A stretch of DNA of 61,039 nt from JAIBJN01 sp035762005 (GTDB taxonomy: Bacteria > Actinomycetota > Thermoleophilia > Gaiellales > Gaiellaceae). Below the pieces are notes generated by a model. That model was not told the DNA's origin. It did no database searches and worked only from the letters and a program-made list of their open reading frames with translations. This document shows, in pieces, positions 14,807 to 23,262 of this stretch. The stretch covers positions 1 to 61,039 of the forward strand of contig DASTQA010000033.1 in assembly GCA_035762005.1 (NCBI GenBank), in the 5' to 3' direction. A program made the position numbers and the translations under genes. Each line of letters begins with the position of its first letter. The stretch's first letter is position 1.

Positions 14807-16726
14807 ATGATCGGGACGCGCGGCGCGCTCCTCGCGCTCCTCGCCGCGGTCGCGCTCAGCGTCGCTCCGGCCGCCGCCGCCGACCTCGCCGACGAGACCG
14901 AGCTCGCGGAGCGTTACGCGCCGGTCGTGCGGCTCGTCGAGCAGGAGGAGGAGTGCGGCCCCGGCGAGCCGTACGAGCCGCTCGACGTCGACGTCCTCTT
15001 CGACGAGCCGACGGTCTCGCTGCGCGGGCCGTGGAACGCGGCCGACCTCGTCGACATCGCCCCGGCCGGCGACGATCTCGCCGAAGGTCTCTACGAGTAC
15101 CACCTCGACTTCCCCGGCAACGCGCTCGACCCCGGCTGCGGCTACGAGCGGTGGGCGCGCCGCCTCACCGAGGACACCGAGCCCACGGTCTACGCGCACG
15201 TCGCCACCGACCCGGGCCACCCCGGCCGGCTCGCGCTCCAGTACTGGCTCTTCTACGCCTTCAACGACTGGAACAACCTGCACGAGGGCGACTGGGAGAT
15301 GATCCAGCTCGTCTTCGAGGCCCCGGACCCGCGCGAGGCGCTCTCCCGTCGGCCGACCTCCGTCGGGTACAGCCAGCACGAGGGCGCGGAGCGGGCCGAG
15401 TGGGGCGACGAGAAGCTCGAGCTCGTCGACGGCACGCACCCGGTCGTGCACCCGGCGGCCGGCTCGCACGCGAACTTCTACGAGGAGGCGCTCTACCTCG
15501 GCACCTCGGCGGACGAAGGCGTCGGCTGCGACGACACGACCGAGCCGACGATCGACCTGCGTCCGGTCGTGCGGACGATCCCGAGCGACCCGGAGGAGGC
15601 GCGCCGCGCGTTCCCGTGGATCGCCTTCGAGGGTCGCTGGGGCGAGCTCCAGCGGGCGTTCTTCAACGGGCCCACGGGGCCGAACCTGAAGAGTCAGTGG
15701 ACGGAGCCCATCGCCTGGTCGGAGGAGTGGCGCAGCCGGAGCTACGCCGTCCCGGCCGGCAGCGCATTCGGGACGGAGACGACTGACTTCTTCTGCGACG
15801 CAGTCGCCGGCGGCTCGGAGGCAGTGCGGAAGTTCGTCGAAGACCCGCTTCCCGTCGTCCTCGTGCTCGCGGCGCTCCTCGCGCTGCTCGTGCTCGGAAT
15901 CTCGCGCGCGACCTGGACCCCGACGACGCCCTTGCGCCTGGCGCGCCGCCGGGCCTGGGGGCAGATCGTCGCCTCGGCCGGGCGCATGTACCTGCGGCGA
16001 TTCCCGCTCTTCGTCGGGATCGCGGCGCTGCTCGTGCCGATCACCGTGCTCGTGAGCCTCCTGCAGGCGGTCGTCCTCGGGGCGTCGCGGGTCGCCGGCA
16101 TCGACACCGACGGCGAGAGCGGCGGGCTGCTCGTCCTCCTCGTCGTCGCCGTCGGGACGACGCTGACGCTCCTCGGAGTCGGCGTCGTCCAGGCCGCGAC
16201 CGTCCGGGCGCTCGTCGAGATCGACGAGGGGCGGCCGATCGGCCCCCTCGGCGCCTACCGCCTCGTGCTCGACAGCATCCTGCCGCTCCTCGGCGCCATC
16301 GCGCTCGCCGTCGTCGTCGTCTCGCTCCTCGCGAGCTCCGTCTTCCTCCTGCCGATCGCGGTCTGGCTGGCCGTCCGCTGGGCGCTCGTCGTCCCCGTGG
16401 TCGAGCTCGAGGGTCTCTTCTCCCTCGAGGCGCTGCGACGGAGCGGCCGTCTCGTCCGGCGAGAGTGGCTCAAGGTCGCGTCGCTCACGGTCGTCGGCGC
16501 GGGTCTCGCCCTCCTCGCCGGCCCGCTCGCGGGCGCGCTCCTCCTGCTCCTGACCGGCGCGCCGCTCTGGGTCGTGAACCTCGTCGCCGGCATCGTCTAC
16601 GCGATCGTGATCCCCTTCGTCGCCCTCGCCACCGCCTTCGTCTACTTCGACGCAAGGGTGAGCGACGAGCTCGCCCCGGAACGGGAGCGTGGGGAGCTGC
16701 CTGCCGAGATCGAGCTCTCGACCTGA
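14807..16726 (+). CDS. Exported Vps62-related domain fused to a polytopic membrane domain
   Basis: A 639-residue protein. A signal peptide (residues 1-25, ending AAAAD) precedes an extracytoplasmic domain of about 320 residues with ERYAPVVRL, YWLFYAFNDWNNLHEGDWEMIQLVF and VHPAAGSHANFY, resembling the Vps62/DUF946 family. One helix near residue 350 (VVLVLAALLALLVLGI) leads to a cytoplasmic linker and about six helices resembling the GlpQ-associated or YciC-like membrane domain. The N-terminal HEGDWE and GSHANF motifs are conserved in the Vps62 family and could bind metal. Function unknown. The ATG has no strong ribosome-binding site. Confidence 0.75.
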   Translation: MIGTRGALLALLAAVALSVAPAAAADLADETELAERYAPVVRLVEQEEECGPGEPYEPLDVDVLFDEPTVSLRGPWNAADLVDIAPAGDDLAEGLYEYHLDFPGNALDPGCGYERWARRLTEDTEPTVYAHVATDPGHPGRLALQYWLFYAFNDWNNLHEGDWEMIQLVFEAPDPREALSRRPTSVGYSQHEGAERAEWGDEKLELVDGTHPVVHPAAGSHANFYEEALYLGTSADEGVGCDDTTEPTIDLRPVVRTIPSDPEEARRAFPWIAFEGRWGELQRAFFNGPTGPNLKSQWTEPIAWSEEWRSRSYAVPAGSAFGTETTDFFCDAVAGGSEAVRKFVEDPLPVVLVLAALLALLVLGISRATWTPTTPLRLARRRAWGQIVASAGRMYLRRFPLFVGIAALLVPITVLVSLLQAVVLGASRVAGIDTDGESGGLLVLLVVAVGTTLTLLGVGVVQAATVRALVEIDEGRPIGPLGAYRLVLDSILPLLGAIALAVVVVSLLASSVFLLPIAVWLAVRWALVVPVVELEGLFSLEALRRSGRLVRREWLKVASLTVVGAGLALLAGPLAGALLLLLTGAPLWVVNLVAGIVYAIVIPFVALATAFVYFDARVSDELAPERERGELPAEIELST

Positions 16727-16781
16727 CGGCCGTGGAGGGCGGTCGCCGGCCGACAGCGCCCCGAAAACGAGCTGCGAACGC

Positions 16782-17195
16782 CTACCCGCGAGCCCCGGGA
16801 TCCTCCTCGAGGCCGTACATCGTGAGCGCGTACGCGACGAGCACGTTGAGGGTCACGATGACCGCCGCTGCGAGCGGGTAGACGAAGATCCAGAAGAAGT
16901 TGAGCGTCGCGGCGATGAGCGTGACCGCGATGCCGAGGACGACGGCCCAGCGAACGCGTGCGAACACCGCGAATCCCGCGGCGACGAGCACGATGCCGAG
17001 GATCAGGTAGAACCAGCCCCAGGCCTCGAGGTTGTTGTCGTAGAAGAGAGCGTCGAAGCTCGTGTCCTGAGCGCCGATCGCCCGCAGGCCGTCGAAGATG
17101 TCGAGCGTTCCGGCGAGTATCAACATCAGGCCGGCGAAGGCGATCCAGCGGTCCGCCTTGCGCTCCTGGCTCGTTCCTTGAAGCGGCGTCGCCAT
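16782..17195 (-). CDS. DUF7144 family membrane protein
   Basis: A 137-residue protein with four transmembrane helices: WIAFAGLMLILAGTLDIFDGL, GWFYLILGIVLVAAGFAVF, WAVVLGIAVTLIAATLNFFW and a final IVTLNVLVAYALTMYGL. The pattern, with a YDNNLEAWGW loop, is the actinobacterial DUF7144 family of unknown function. Two relatives occur in this window (17807-18250 and 36432-36845). A TTCACCCGGGTTAG site lies about 150 bases upstream with the third half-site on the gene side, placing it in the proposed regulon. Confidence 0.82.
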   Translation of the reverse strand: MATPLQGTSQERKADRWIAFAGLMLILAGTLDIFDGLRAIGAQDTSFDALFYDNNLEAWGWFYLILGIVLVAAGFAVFARVRWAVVLGIAVTLIAATLNFFWIFVYPLAAAVIVTLNVLVAYALTMYGLEEDPGARG

Positions 17196-17346
17196 GGGGC
17201 TCCTTTCGTCGGGCTTGCGGGCTGCCGCAAACGTCCACTGCGTGCAAGGGCGCCCGTCTCGTGTCTCCCGCTCGCGCCCGTACGCGCGCGAGCCTTCGCC
17301 CGAGGCTACGCCCCGAAGCGTCCGCCGTCCTCACCCCGCGGGCGCG

Positions 17347-17360
17347 TTCACCCGGGTTAG
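17347..17360 (-). promoter_or_regulatory. CACCCGGGTG-type palindrome, site 1
   Basis: Read toward the DUF7144 gene: CTAACCCGGGTGAA, then 10 bases, then GGGTGAGGAC. One base departs from the palindrome in the distal half. It overlaps the stop codon of the upstream holin gene and lies about 150 bases before the DUF7144 start. Confidence 0.65.
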
Positions 17361-17782
17361 AGCGCCGGGTTCCCGCGCCGAAGCAGGCTCTCGAGGGCGA
17401 GCTGCAGCGCGAGCGTGACGAGAGCGAGGACGAGCGCGGCCCAGATGGCGGTCCACCAGAAATCGTCGATGGTGAGTCGGCTCGAGAGCGCGTCGGTGAT
17501 GCTCAAGAGGAGCGCGTTGACGATGACGGCGAAGAGCCCGAACGTCAGGAGGACGAGCGGGAGCGTGAGGATTCGCAGGATCGTCCCGATGATCGCGTTG
17601 ACGAGGCCGAAGAGCGCGGAGACCCAGACGTAGCCCCAGAAGCCGCCGGAGACGTCCATGCCCGGAATCACCCAGCTCGTGACGGCGAACGCGACGGCGA
17701 GCAGGGCCCAGGCGACGAGCAGCCCGAGCGCCAGGCTCCATCCCGGCGAAGGCGTGTCCTCAACCTGCACTGGACGGCTCAC
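17357..17782 (-). CDS. Phage holin family protein (4-TM, superfamily IV)
   Basis: A 141-residue membrane protein with four helices and the family pattern VSALFGLVNAIIGTILRILTLPL followed by TFGLFAVIVNALLL. This is the cellular mycobacterial-type 4-TMS holin family, widespread in actinobacteria and not evidence of a prophage. Function unknown, perhaps envelope permeability. It lies downstream of the DUF7144-like gene at 17807. A related domain is fused to a phosphatase at 39666. Confidence 0.88.
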   Translation of the reverse strand: MSRPVQVEDTPSPGWSLALGLLVAWALLAVAFAVTSWVIPGMDVSGGFWGYVWVSALFGLVNAIIGTILRILTLPLVLLTFGLFAVIVNALLLSITDALSSRLTIDDFWWTAIWAALVLALVTLALQLALESLLRRGNPAL

Positions 17783-17806
17783 CTCGAGGGATCTCGGCGC
17801 CCATGC

Positions 17807-18250
17807 TCAGACTCCCGTCGCCCGCTCGCTGCCGAACGCCTCGCCGTGCACGGTGAGCGCGTGGATCGCGGCCACGATGAGCCCGATCGTGAGGAAGCTC
17901 CAGAGGGGGAAGGCGACGAGGAAGACGATCTGGCCGACGGCGGCCAGCAGCAGGAGGCAGATCGCCGTGATCCGTGCCCACTGCCTTCCGGCGAGGACGC
18001 CGAGGCCGGCGAGGATCTGGAGGATGCCCAGGCCGAGCCACCAACCGCCCCAGGCGTCGTAGTTCGTCGTGACGAGCAGGCCGTCGGGCGTCACCTCGAA
18101 GTACGTCTGCTTCGTGAGCCCGACGATCCCGTCCACGACGTTGAAGGCCCCGACCAGGATCACGAGGATTCCGGCGAACCGCACCCAGCCGACCTGCTCG
18201 GCGTCCGGGGCCGGTCTCTCGCGCGCGTCGTGCCCGCCTACCGTCGACAC
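17807..18250 (-). CDS. DUF7144-like membrane protein
   Basis: About 147 residues from GTG 18250 (GTG 18256 also possible); the longer open frame above is arginine-rich and overlaps a better small gene. Four helices: WVRFAGILVILVGAFNVVDGI, GGWWLGLGILQILAGLGVLAG, WARITAICLLLLAAVGQIVFLV and FLTIGLIVAAIHALTVHG. The TNYDAWGGWW loop matches the YDNNLEAWGW loop of the protein at 16782. Unknown function. The start overlaps the end of the small gene at 18238-18420. Confidence 0.75.
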   Translation of the reverse strand: MSTVGGHDARERPAPDAEQVGWVRFAGILVILVGAFNVVDGIVGLTKQTYFEVTPDGLLVTTNYDAWGGWWLGLGILQILAGLGVLAGRQWARITAICLLLLAAVGQIVFLVAFPLWSFLTIGLIVAAIHALTVHGEAFGSERATGV

Positions 18251-18420
18251 CGACACCGCCGGTCGCCCTCCTCCAGCAGCCTGCCGCAGGCAGCGCAGCG
18301 GCGTCGCGGCCGGCGCGCTTCGAGCTGCCCGGCGTCGACGCCGAGCACCACGAGGACCCACGCGAGGCCGATCGTCAGGACGAGCGCGGCGAGCACCTCG
18401 GGCCCGATCGTCTCAACCAT
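18238..18420 (-). CDS. Small membrane protein with C-terminal zinc-ribbon-like cysteines
   Basis: Sixty residues: one helix (VLAALVLTIGLAWVLVVLGVDAG) then a basic tail with CAACGRLLEEGDRRCRC, a CxxC pair plus two further cysteines that could bind zinc. It overlaps the following DUF7144-like gene by about a dozen bases, supporting a real coupled gene. No ribosome-binding site is obvious. I do not recognise a named family. Confidence 0.5.
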   Translation of the reverse strand: MVETIGPEVLAALVLTIGLAWVLVVLGVDAGQLEARRPRRRCAACGRLLEEGDRRCRCRR

Positions 18421-18449
18421 GATGCACGACCGCTTCCACGGACCCGTCG

Positions 18450-18752
18450 CTACCTGGGAAGGCCCATCGTGATCCGGGTTGCGTCGTCACGCGCCTGCGT
18501 CGCGCTCGTCGCTTCCCGTCCAGGCGCCGTCGACACCGTCCTCGGCCGGGCGATCTGGTACACGATCGCCCCCAGAAGCGGGAAGACGATGACGAAGAGC
18601 GTCCACCCCGCCTTCGCCCAGCCCGAGAGATCCTCTCGGCGGAAGTTGTCGACGAGGACCATGATGACGAGCGCGATCACCATGACCCAGGCGAAGAACG
18701 TGAGCATGAGCCAGAAGCCGTCCAGGAAGGTGAACTCTGCTGCGACGGGCAT
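18450..18752 (-). CDS. PLDc N-terminal domain small membrane protein
   Basis: One hundred residues. Helix one is FWLMLTFFAWVMVIALVIMVLVDNF, then RREDLSGWAKAGWTLFVIVFPLLGAIVYQIARP, the phospholipase D-nuclease N-terminal (PLDc_N) signature of two helices around a basic D-S-G-W-x-K-A-G-W loop. No catalytic domain follows. The protein at 20171 has the same layout plus SHOCT. A CTCACCCGGGTGAA site lies 95 bases upstream. Role unknown, likely an envelope stress protein. Confidence 0.85.
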   Translation of the reverse strand: MPVAAEFTFLDGFWLMLTFFAWVMVIALVIMVLVDNFRREDLSGWAKAGWTLFVIVFPLLGAIVYQIARPRTVSTAPGREATSATQARDDATRITMGLPR

Positions 18753-18846
18753 CGTCTCCTCCTCTCATCCGACGGGCTCAGCGGGGGCCGGGCCCACGAC
18801 AGAGGCTAGGTCGGCGACGCTCTCGCAACACCACCTCGGACGGTAC

Positions 18847-18860
18847 TTCACCCGGGTGAG
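18847..18860 (-). promoter_or_regulatory. CACCCGGGTG-type palindrome, site 2
   Basis: CTCACCCGGGTGAA read toward the PLDc_N gene, then 10 bases, then AGGTGGTGTT. It overlaps the stop codon of the BrkB gene. Confidence 0.75.
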
Positions 18861-19759
18861 ATCACGCGCGTCCCGTCCTCCTGGCTGCGCCGCCACAGCT
18901 CGGCGTTGACGATCGCCGACGCGACGACGAGCCGGCCGACGACGTACAGGACGAACAGGAACGTGGCGGCCATGCCCAGACCACCGTAGAGCGCGGAGGC
19001 CCGCTCGAGCCTCGCGCCGACGTAGAAGAGGATGAACAGGTGGATGACCTGCGCCGCGGCCGCGACGAGGACGGCCCCGGGGATGAGAGCGCGAAGCGGC
19101 ACGTCCCCGTGCGGCAGCCAGGTCGAGACCAGGAGCCAGATCCCGAAGAACGCGACCACGGCGAGCACCGCGACGACCAGCCCGGACCCCGGCGAGATCT
19201 CGCGCAGACGGGCGGTTGCCGTCGGGATGGCGAGCAAGACGAGGACGACGCCGCTGAAGGCGAGCGCCTCCTTGAGCGGGTTCCCCCCGCGCTGGGGCGG
19301 GAGGTCCCAGACGAGCGCGTAGACGCGCCGGAGCGCGAGCACCGACCTGGTGCTCGTCCACAGGAGCCCGCCCGTGCCGATCAGCAAGAGAGCCCAGCGA
19401 CCCCTGGCCGCCGTCTCCGCGGCGTCCGCGACCGTATCGGCCGCGGCGCCGGTGAGGCCGGCGTCTCCCGCGATCTCCTCCGCGGACCCGCCCGACGAGA
19501 ACCCGAGCACCCCGCCGAGGATGAGGGCGAGAGGGAGGAGCCAGAAGAAGAGCCGGTACGCGATGCCACCGGCCAGGACGCTCGCCGCCATGCGTCGGTC
19601 GCGCTCGAACAGATCGAACGAGGCGTCGATCGACGCGTGCCGGCCTCGTGCGGCGGTGAGGCGCACCGGGACCTCTCGTGCCCGTGCGCGGGCCGACGTG
19701 AGCCGTCCGGCAGCGCTTCGTCCGCCGGCCCGCGGGTCGAGCGGGCTCTTCGGGGACAT
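18848..19759 (-). CDS. YihY/virulence factor BrkB family membrane protein
   Basis: A 303-residue protein with about six helices in the C-terminal 240 residues. The family pattern appears as DRRMAASVLAGGIAYRLFFWLLPLALILGGVLGF, WTSTRSVLALRRVYALVW, and LFILFYVGARLERASALYGGLGMAATFLFVLYVVGRLVVASAIVNAEL. BrkB/YihY proteins are inner-membrane proteins of uncertain function, sometimes called envelope integrity proteins. No operator is seen near its start. Confidence 0.92.
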   Translation of the reverse strand: MSPKSPLDPRAGGRSAAGRLTSARARAREVPVRLTAARGRHASIDASFDLFERDRRMAASVLAGGIAYRLFFWLLPLALILGGVLGFSSGGSAEEIAGDAGLTGAAADTVADAAETAARGRWALLLIGTGGLLWTSTRSVLALRRVYALVWDLPPQRGGNPLKEALAFSGVVLVLLAIPTATARLREISPGSGLVVAVLAVVAFFGIWLLVSTWLPHGDVPLRALIPGAVLVAAAAQVIHLFILFYVGARLERASALYGGLGMAATFLFVLYVVGRLVVASAIVNAELWRRSQEDGTRVISPG

Positions 19760-19771
19760 GCCCGGCCTCCG

Positions 19772-20086
19772 TCAGCGACCGGGGTCCGGGCCGGAGCGGG
19801 CGGTCGGCCCGTCCGACCGCCCGGGCGTTCCGTCGCGGTCGACGGGCTTCCGCGAGCCCTCGGTGGCCGCGTGCACCGTTGCCCGTGCCCCTGCGCGGAG
19901 GACGTCGGGAGTCGGCGCGACGCCCGGCGCCGCGTGGACGACGCGAGGCCGGAGAGGGACCATCGCCGTCCGGGCCAGCGCGCGGCCCACGTGGCCGGCA
20001 TCACGTGTGACCAGCCACCAGTCGCGGAGCGTGCGGCGAAGAAGGCTCGACGTCCGGTCGGCACTCGTGCGGTCTGCGCTGCCCAT
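19772..20086 (-). CDS. Hypothetical protein
   Basis: A 104-residue open frame 12 bases upstream of the BrkB gene on the same strand. The first 50 residues (SLLRRTLRDWWLVTRDAGHVGRALARTAMVP) look like an amphipathic basic helix; the rest is low-complexity and proline-glycine rich. No family recognised. It is included because it fills the gap and is correctly placed to lead the brkB transcript, but it may be non-coding. Confidence 0.35.
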   Translation of the reverse strand: MGSADRTSADRTSSLLRRTLRDWWLVTRDAGHVGRALARTAMVPLRPRVVHAAPGVAPTPDVLRAGARATVHAATEGSRKPVDRDGTPGRSDGPTARSGPDPGR

Positions 20087-20122
20087 GGCTTCGAAGCGGC
20101 TCGTCGGGCTCGTTCCGGGCTT

Positions 20123-20148
20123 GCGCGGGCGCGAGAAGGCGCCCGCGC
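20123..20148 (-). terminator. Strong GC hairpin after the SHOCT gene
   Basis: GCGCGGGCGC - GAGAAG - GCGCCCGCGC: a perfect 10-bp stem with a 6-base loop, 23 bases past the stop of the gene ending at 20171. No T-run. Its location fits transcription termination. Confidence 0.5.
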
Positions 20149-20170
20149 ACGCCCGTTCCTGTCCGCAGGG

Positions 20171-20578
20171 CTACGTCGTGGCGAGCGTCCTCCGCTTGAG
20201 CTCCTCGTACTCCTGCTCGCTGAGGACGCCCTGGACCCGGAGCTCGCTGAGCTTCGAGAGCTCGTCGGCCGTCGAGACACCGGCGGCCGCACGGTACGCG
20301 GCTTCCGACTGCGTGAGCATGCGGACGTCCTGGGTCGTGACCTTCGGGCGAGCGATGATGTACGCGAGCGCGCCCAGGAACGGCAGGAAGACGAGGAGGA
20401 GGACCCACCCTGCCTTCGACCAGCCGGACATGTCGTCGCGCCGGAAGATGTCGCTGAGCAGCGCGATGAAGATCCAGATCGCCATCACCCAGAAGAACAT
20501 GACGATCATCCACCAGAAGACGTCCAGGAATGTCGTTTCTGCGAAGACCACTCGTTCCTCCTTTCCTCGTGCGGGCAC
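20171..20578 (-). CDS. PLDc_N plus SHOCT domain membrane protein
   Basis: Up to 135 residues; the first ten may be untranslated, with a GTG (VVFAETTFLD) as an alternative start. The PLDc_N unit is TFLDVFWWMIVMFFWVMAIWIF then RRDDMSGWSKAGWVLLLVFLPFLGALAYIIARP, closely resembling the protein at 18450. The C-terminus is a SHOCT domain, LSKLSELRVQGVLSEQEYEELKRR. A CTCACCCGGGTGAG site lies about 80 bases upstream, and a hairpin follows the gene, so it is probably a single-gene unit of the regulon. Confidence 0.88.
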   Translation of the reverse strand: MPARGKEERVVFAETTFLDVFWWMIVMFFWVMAIWIFIALLSDIFRRDDMSGWSKAGWVLLLVFLPFLGALAYIIARPKVTTQDVRMLTQSEAAYRAAAGVSTADELSKLSELRVQGVLSEQEYEELKRRTLATT

Positions 20579-20654
20579 TCCGGCGGCTGGCCGGCGCCCC
20601 GCACCCGAGATTCTCCGGCAGCCGGAACGCGGACGTCCTCACCCGTGGCGCACG

Positions 20655-20668
20655 CTCACCCGGGTGAG
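20655..20668 (-). promoter_or_regulatory. CACCCGGGTG-type palindrome, site 3
   Basis: Perfect palindrome CTCACCCGGGTGAG; toward the SHOCT gene it is followed by 10 bases and GGGTGAGGAC. It overlaps the stop codon of the histidine kinase gene. Confidence 0.8.
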
Positions 20669-22530
20669 CGTCCCTCGACGGGCAGGCGGGGATCCACGGG
20701 CCGCCCGGCCTGCGGAAGCGGGATGACGCCGGCGACGTGGGTGCCCGCGCCGGGCCTCGACGAGATCGTCAGCTTCCCGCCGACGGCGCCGACCCGGTCG
20801 CGCATGTTCGCGAGACCGGTCCCCTCCAGAACCGAGTCGACGACGAACCCGGAACCGTCGTCGCGGACGTCGAAGCGCAGGGCGCCGTCGTCCACGACCG
20901 TGACTGAGGCGGAAGTGGCTCCGCGGGCGTGCTTGGCGACGTTCTGGAGCGCCTCGAGGCAGCAGAAGTAGACGGCGGCCTCGATCTCGGGCGGGTAGCG
21001 GCCGAGACCGCGAGTCGTGACTGTCGCGGCGACGGGCGACCGCCGGGCGGCGGCCTGCAGCGCCTCCTCGACCCCTCGGTCGGCAAGGAGCGCAGGGTAG
21101 ATCCCCCGCGCGAGCGAGCGGACGTCATCGAGGGCATCCTCGACCTCCTCGCCGAGCTCGCGGAGCAGAAGAGCCCCCTGCTTCGGATCCTCGGCCACCG
21201 CCTCGGCGGCGAGGTCGAGCCTCACCCGGAGCGCGGCGAGACGCTGCTGGGCGCCGTCGTGGAGGTCGCGCTCGATGCGGCGCCTCTCGCTGTCCGCGGC
21301 CGCCTGGATGCGAGCCCGCGACGCGCGAAGGCTCTCGAGGGACGCGTCGACCTGCGCCCGCAGCCGCTGGTTCTCGAGCGCCGACGCCGCGAACGACCCC
21401 GCCGCCTCGACGAAGGGGCGCTGCTCGCGGAGCGCAGGATCGTGGATGAACGCCGCGAGCTGCCGGTCTCGCTCGCGCACGACCGTCACGCAGCGCCCCG
21501 GTTGGCCGACCGGCAGCTGCACGTCCTTGCCGGCGGCGTCCACCCAACGGCCGGGATGATCGGGGATCCAGTAGGCGACCTCGAGCGACGGATCTTCGAG
21601 CGCCGAGGCGAGGACGTCGCGGAGGTCCTCGGCCTCCGTCTGGTGTCGTAGCCCGAGCGCGAGGCGCTGCAGGGCGTTGCCGGCCAGAAGCCGCGAGCGG
21701 AGGATCCCGATGAAGAACGCAAGCGCGAGCGCGGGAAGGCAGAGGACGAAGATCCAGGAGGCGACGTCGAGCGCGACGGACGCCGGTGCTGCCCGCCGAA
21801 GCGCGAGGCCGCCGGCGATCGCCAACGAGCGGACGATCGCGACGGTCAGAACGGGGGCAACCATCCGTTTCCCCAGGTCGGTCGAGGCCCGGAGCCGGCG
21901 ATAGAGGACGCCCACCACGGCGACGTAGACCGCGATCGTGATCAGCTCCCTCAGCGGGCGCACCCAGGCGTCGACGAAGGCCGGCTCGGTCGCGACGACC
22001 ATGAAGGCGTTCTCGGGACAGTCGTCCTGGCACGTCGCCCAAAAAGACGGCTCCGGATACGTGTCGACGAGGAACGCGGTCGGGACGAAGAGCACCGCCA
22101 CGGTCGCGGAGATCACGACCACGATCCACCGCTCGACCGTCCCTCGCAGCCGACCGGACGGGAAGGCGAGCATCGTGGCGATCGCCACCGGCTCGACCAC
22201 CCACACGCCGATTCGGCCCAAGCTGTAGACGGCCGAGTCGCTCGAGTACGAGAGGACCGCCAGGAAGTCGACGAGGCCCCACGCAACGAGTAGACGGCCG
22301 AAACGCACGTACTCGCCGGCGTGCCACACACCAATGCCGACGAGGACGGGAACGGCGACTGCGAGAGCGCTCGCGAGCGCGATGATGGAGCGGTCGCCCG
22401 GCTGCTCGCTCGCGAGCACCACCGCGACGGCGAGAGCCGAGAGCGTCACGCCGGTCGTCGCAGCGGCGATCAGGAGGACGTCGTCACGCCGGCGCGTCCC
22501 CGCTGCTGCCACCTCCGGCCAGGCGGTCAC
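20656..22530 (-). CDS. NarL-type sensor histidine kinase with multi-helix membrane sensor
   Basis: A 624-residue kinase. About eight hydrophobic helices occupy residues 15-290, then a GAF-like region and a coiled coil (SALENQRLRAQVDASLESLRAS), the HisKA_3 dimerisation box RRRIERDLHDGAQQRL (phospho-His near residue 418) and a HATPase_c domain with EALQNVAKHARG, DDGSGF and GTGLANMRDRV. A periplasmic loop holds two cysteines (CQDDC). It phosphorylates a NarL-family regulator, possibly the one at 22633 in the same operon or the one at 23263. It sits inside the cluster of palindrome-controlled genes and is a candidate controller of it. Confidence 0.94.
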   Translation of the reverse strand: MTAWPEVAAAGTRRRDDVLLIAAATTGVTLSALAVAVVLASEQPGDRSIIALASALAVAVPVLVGIGVWHAGEYVRFGRLLVAWGLVDFLAVLSYSSDSAVYSLGRIGVWVVEPVAIATMLAFPSGRLRGTVERWIVVVISATVAVLFVPTAFLVDTYPEPSFWATCQDDCPENAFMVVATEPAFVDAWVRPLRELITIAVYVAVVGVLYRRLRASTDLGKRMVAPVLTVAIVRSLAIAGGLALRRAAPASVALDVASWIFVLCLPALALAFFIGILRSRLLAGNALQRLALGLRHQTEAEDLRDVLASALEDPSLEVAYWIPDHPGRWVDAAGKDVQLPVGQPGRCVTVVRERDRQLAAFIHDPALREQRPFVEAAGSFAASALENQRLRAQVDASLESLRASRARIQAAADSERRRIERDLHDGAQQRLAALRVRLDLAAEAVAEDPKQGALLLRELGEEVEDALDDVRSLARGIYPALLADRGVEEALQAAARRSPVAATVTTRGLGRYPPEIEAAVYFCCLEALQNVAKHARGATSASVTVVDDGALRFDVRDDGSGFVVDSVLEGTGLANMRDRVGAVGGKLTISSRPGAGTHVAGVIPLPQAGRPVDPRLPVEGRSPG

Positions 22531-22632
22531 GAGGCCGACCCGCTCAGGTCATCCGGCGGTGCGCTTGGCGGATCTTCGGGCGCGGACGTGGCTTGCCTTG
22601 GAGGGACTGGACGCTGCGTCGCGGGAAGCCTA

Positions 22633-23073
22633 CTAGGCTCCGCCGGCGAGAGTGAGCGGAAGACCGCCTCCGTGGGCATCCCAGAGTCCGCGAAGCATGC
22701 GCGGGCAGAGATCCTGCTTGCGCGCGACGGCCACTGCGCCGCACGACGCCACTCCCGCGGGGAGCGCCTCCGGATCCTCGATCGTGATCAGCACGACCAC
22801 GGCCTCCGGGTGCGCGCCGGCGATGTGGCGAGAGGTCTCGACCCCGTCCATCCCGGGCATCCGCAGGTCCACGAGCACGAGCGCAGGGTCGACGTCGTCG
22901 ACGAGCCGAAGCGCGTCCTCTCCGGACTCCGCCTCTCCGATCGGCCGGAAGCCCGGCGTCGCCGCGATGACGTCCCACGCAGCGCGCCGGAACACCACCT
23001 GGTCGTCGACCGTGACGACCGTGACCTCCTCGCGCTCGTGCGTGCGTGACGTCGGTTGCACCGTGCGTCTCAT
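22633..23073 (-). CDS. Single-domain response regulator (receiver only)
   Basis: About 146 residues from ATG 23073; the open frame above it lacks similarity. The receiver is complete: VTVDDQ acidic pair, phospho-acceptor Asp in LVDLRMPGMDG, the Thr position in LITIED, and Lys in VARKQD. No output domain follows, so it either relays phosphate or works by protein contact. Upstream of and co-directional with the histidine kinase (102-base gap), so probably one transcript. Divergent from the second response regulator. Confidence 0.88.
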   Translation of the reverse strand: MRRTVQPTSRTHEREEVTVVTVDDQVVFRRAAWDVIAATPGFRPIGEAESGEDALRLVDDVDPALVLVDLRMPGMDGVETSRHIAGAHPEAVVVLITIEDPEALPAGVASCGAVAVARKQDLCPRMLRGLWDAHGGGLPLTLAGGA

Positions 23074-23262
23074 CCCAGCCTGTCCTTCGCCGATCGTCCC
23101 GGGTCCGCATCTACCGCAGCCCTCTGAGAGCTTCCTCTTCCGTCCTCCGGACGGCAAGGGCGCGCACCGGCATCACGGTGGCCGGCAGACTTGCCCCTGG
23201 GAGGAGGTGCGTGCACCACTCCGGCTCGTTGGAGTCGCGTGAAGCCCGCTATCGTGGCCCCA

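Noticed and set aside
17357..17782. Holin-family gene as evidence of a prophage
   Set aside because: The 4-TM superfamily IV proteins are common chromosomal genes in actinobacteria; no phage structural, lysis or integrase genes are present.
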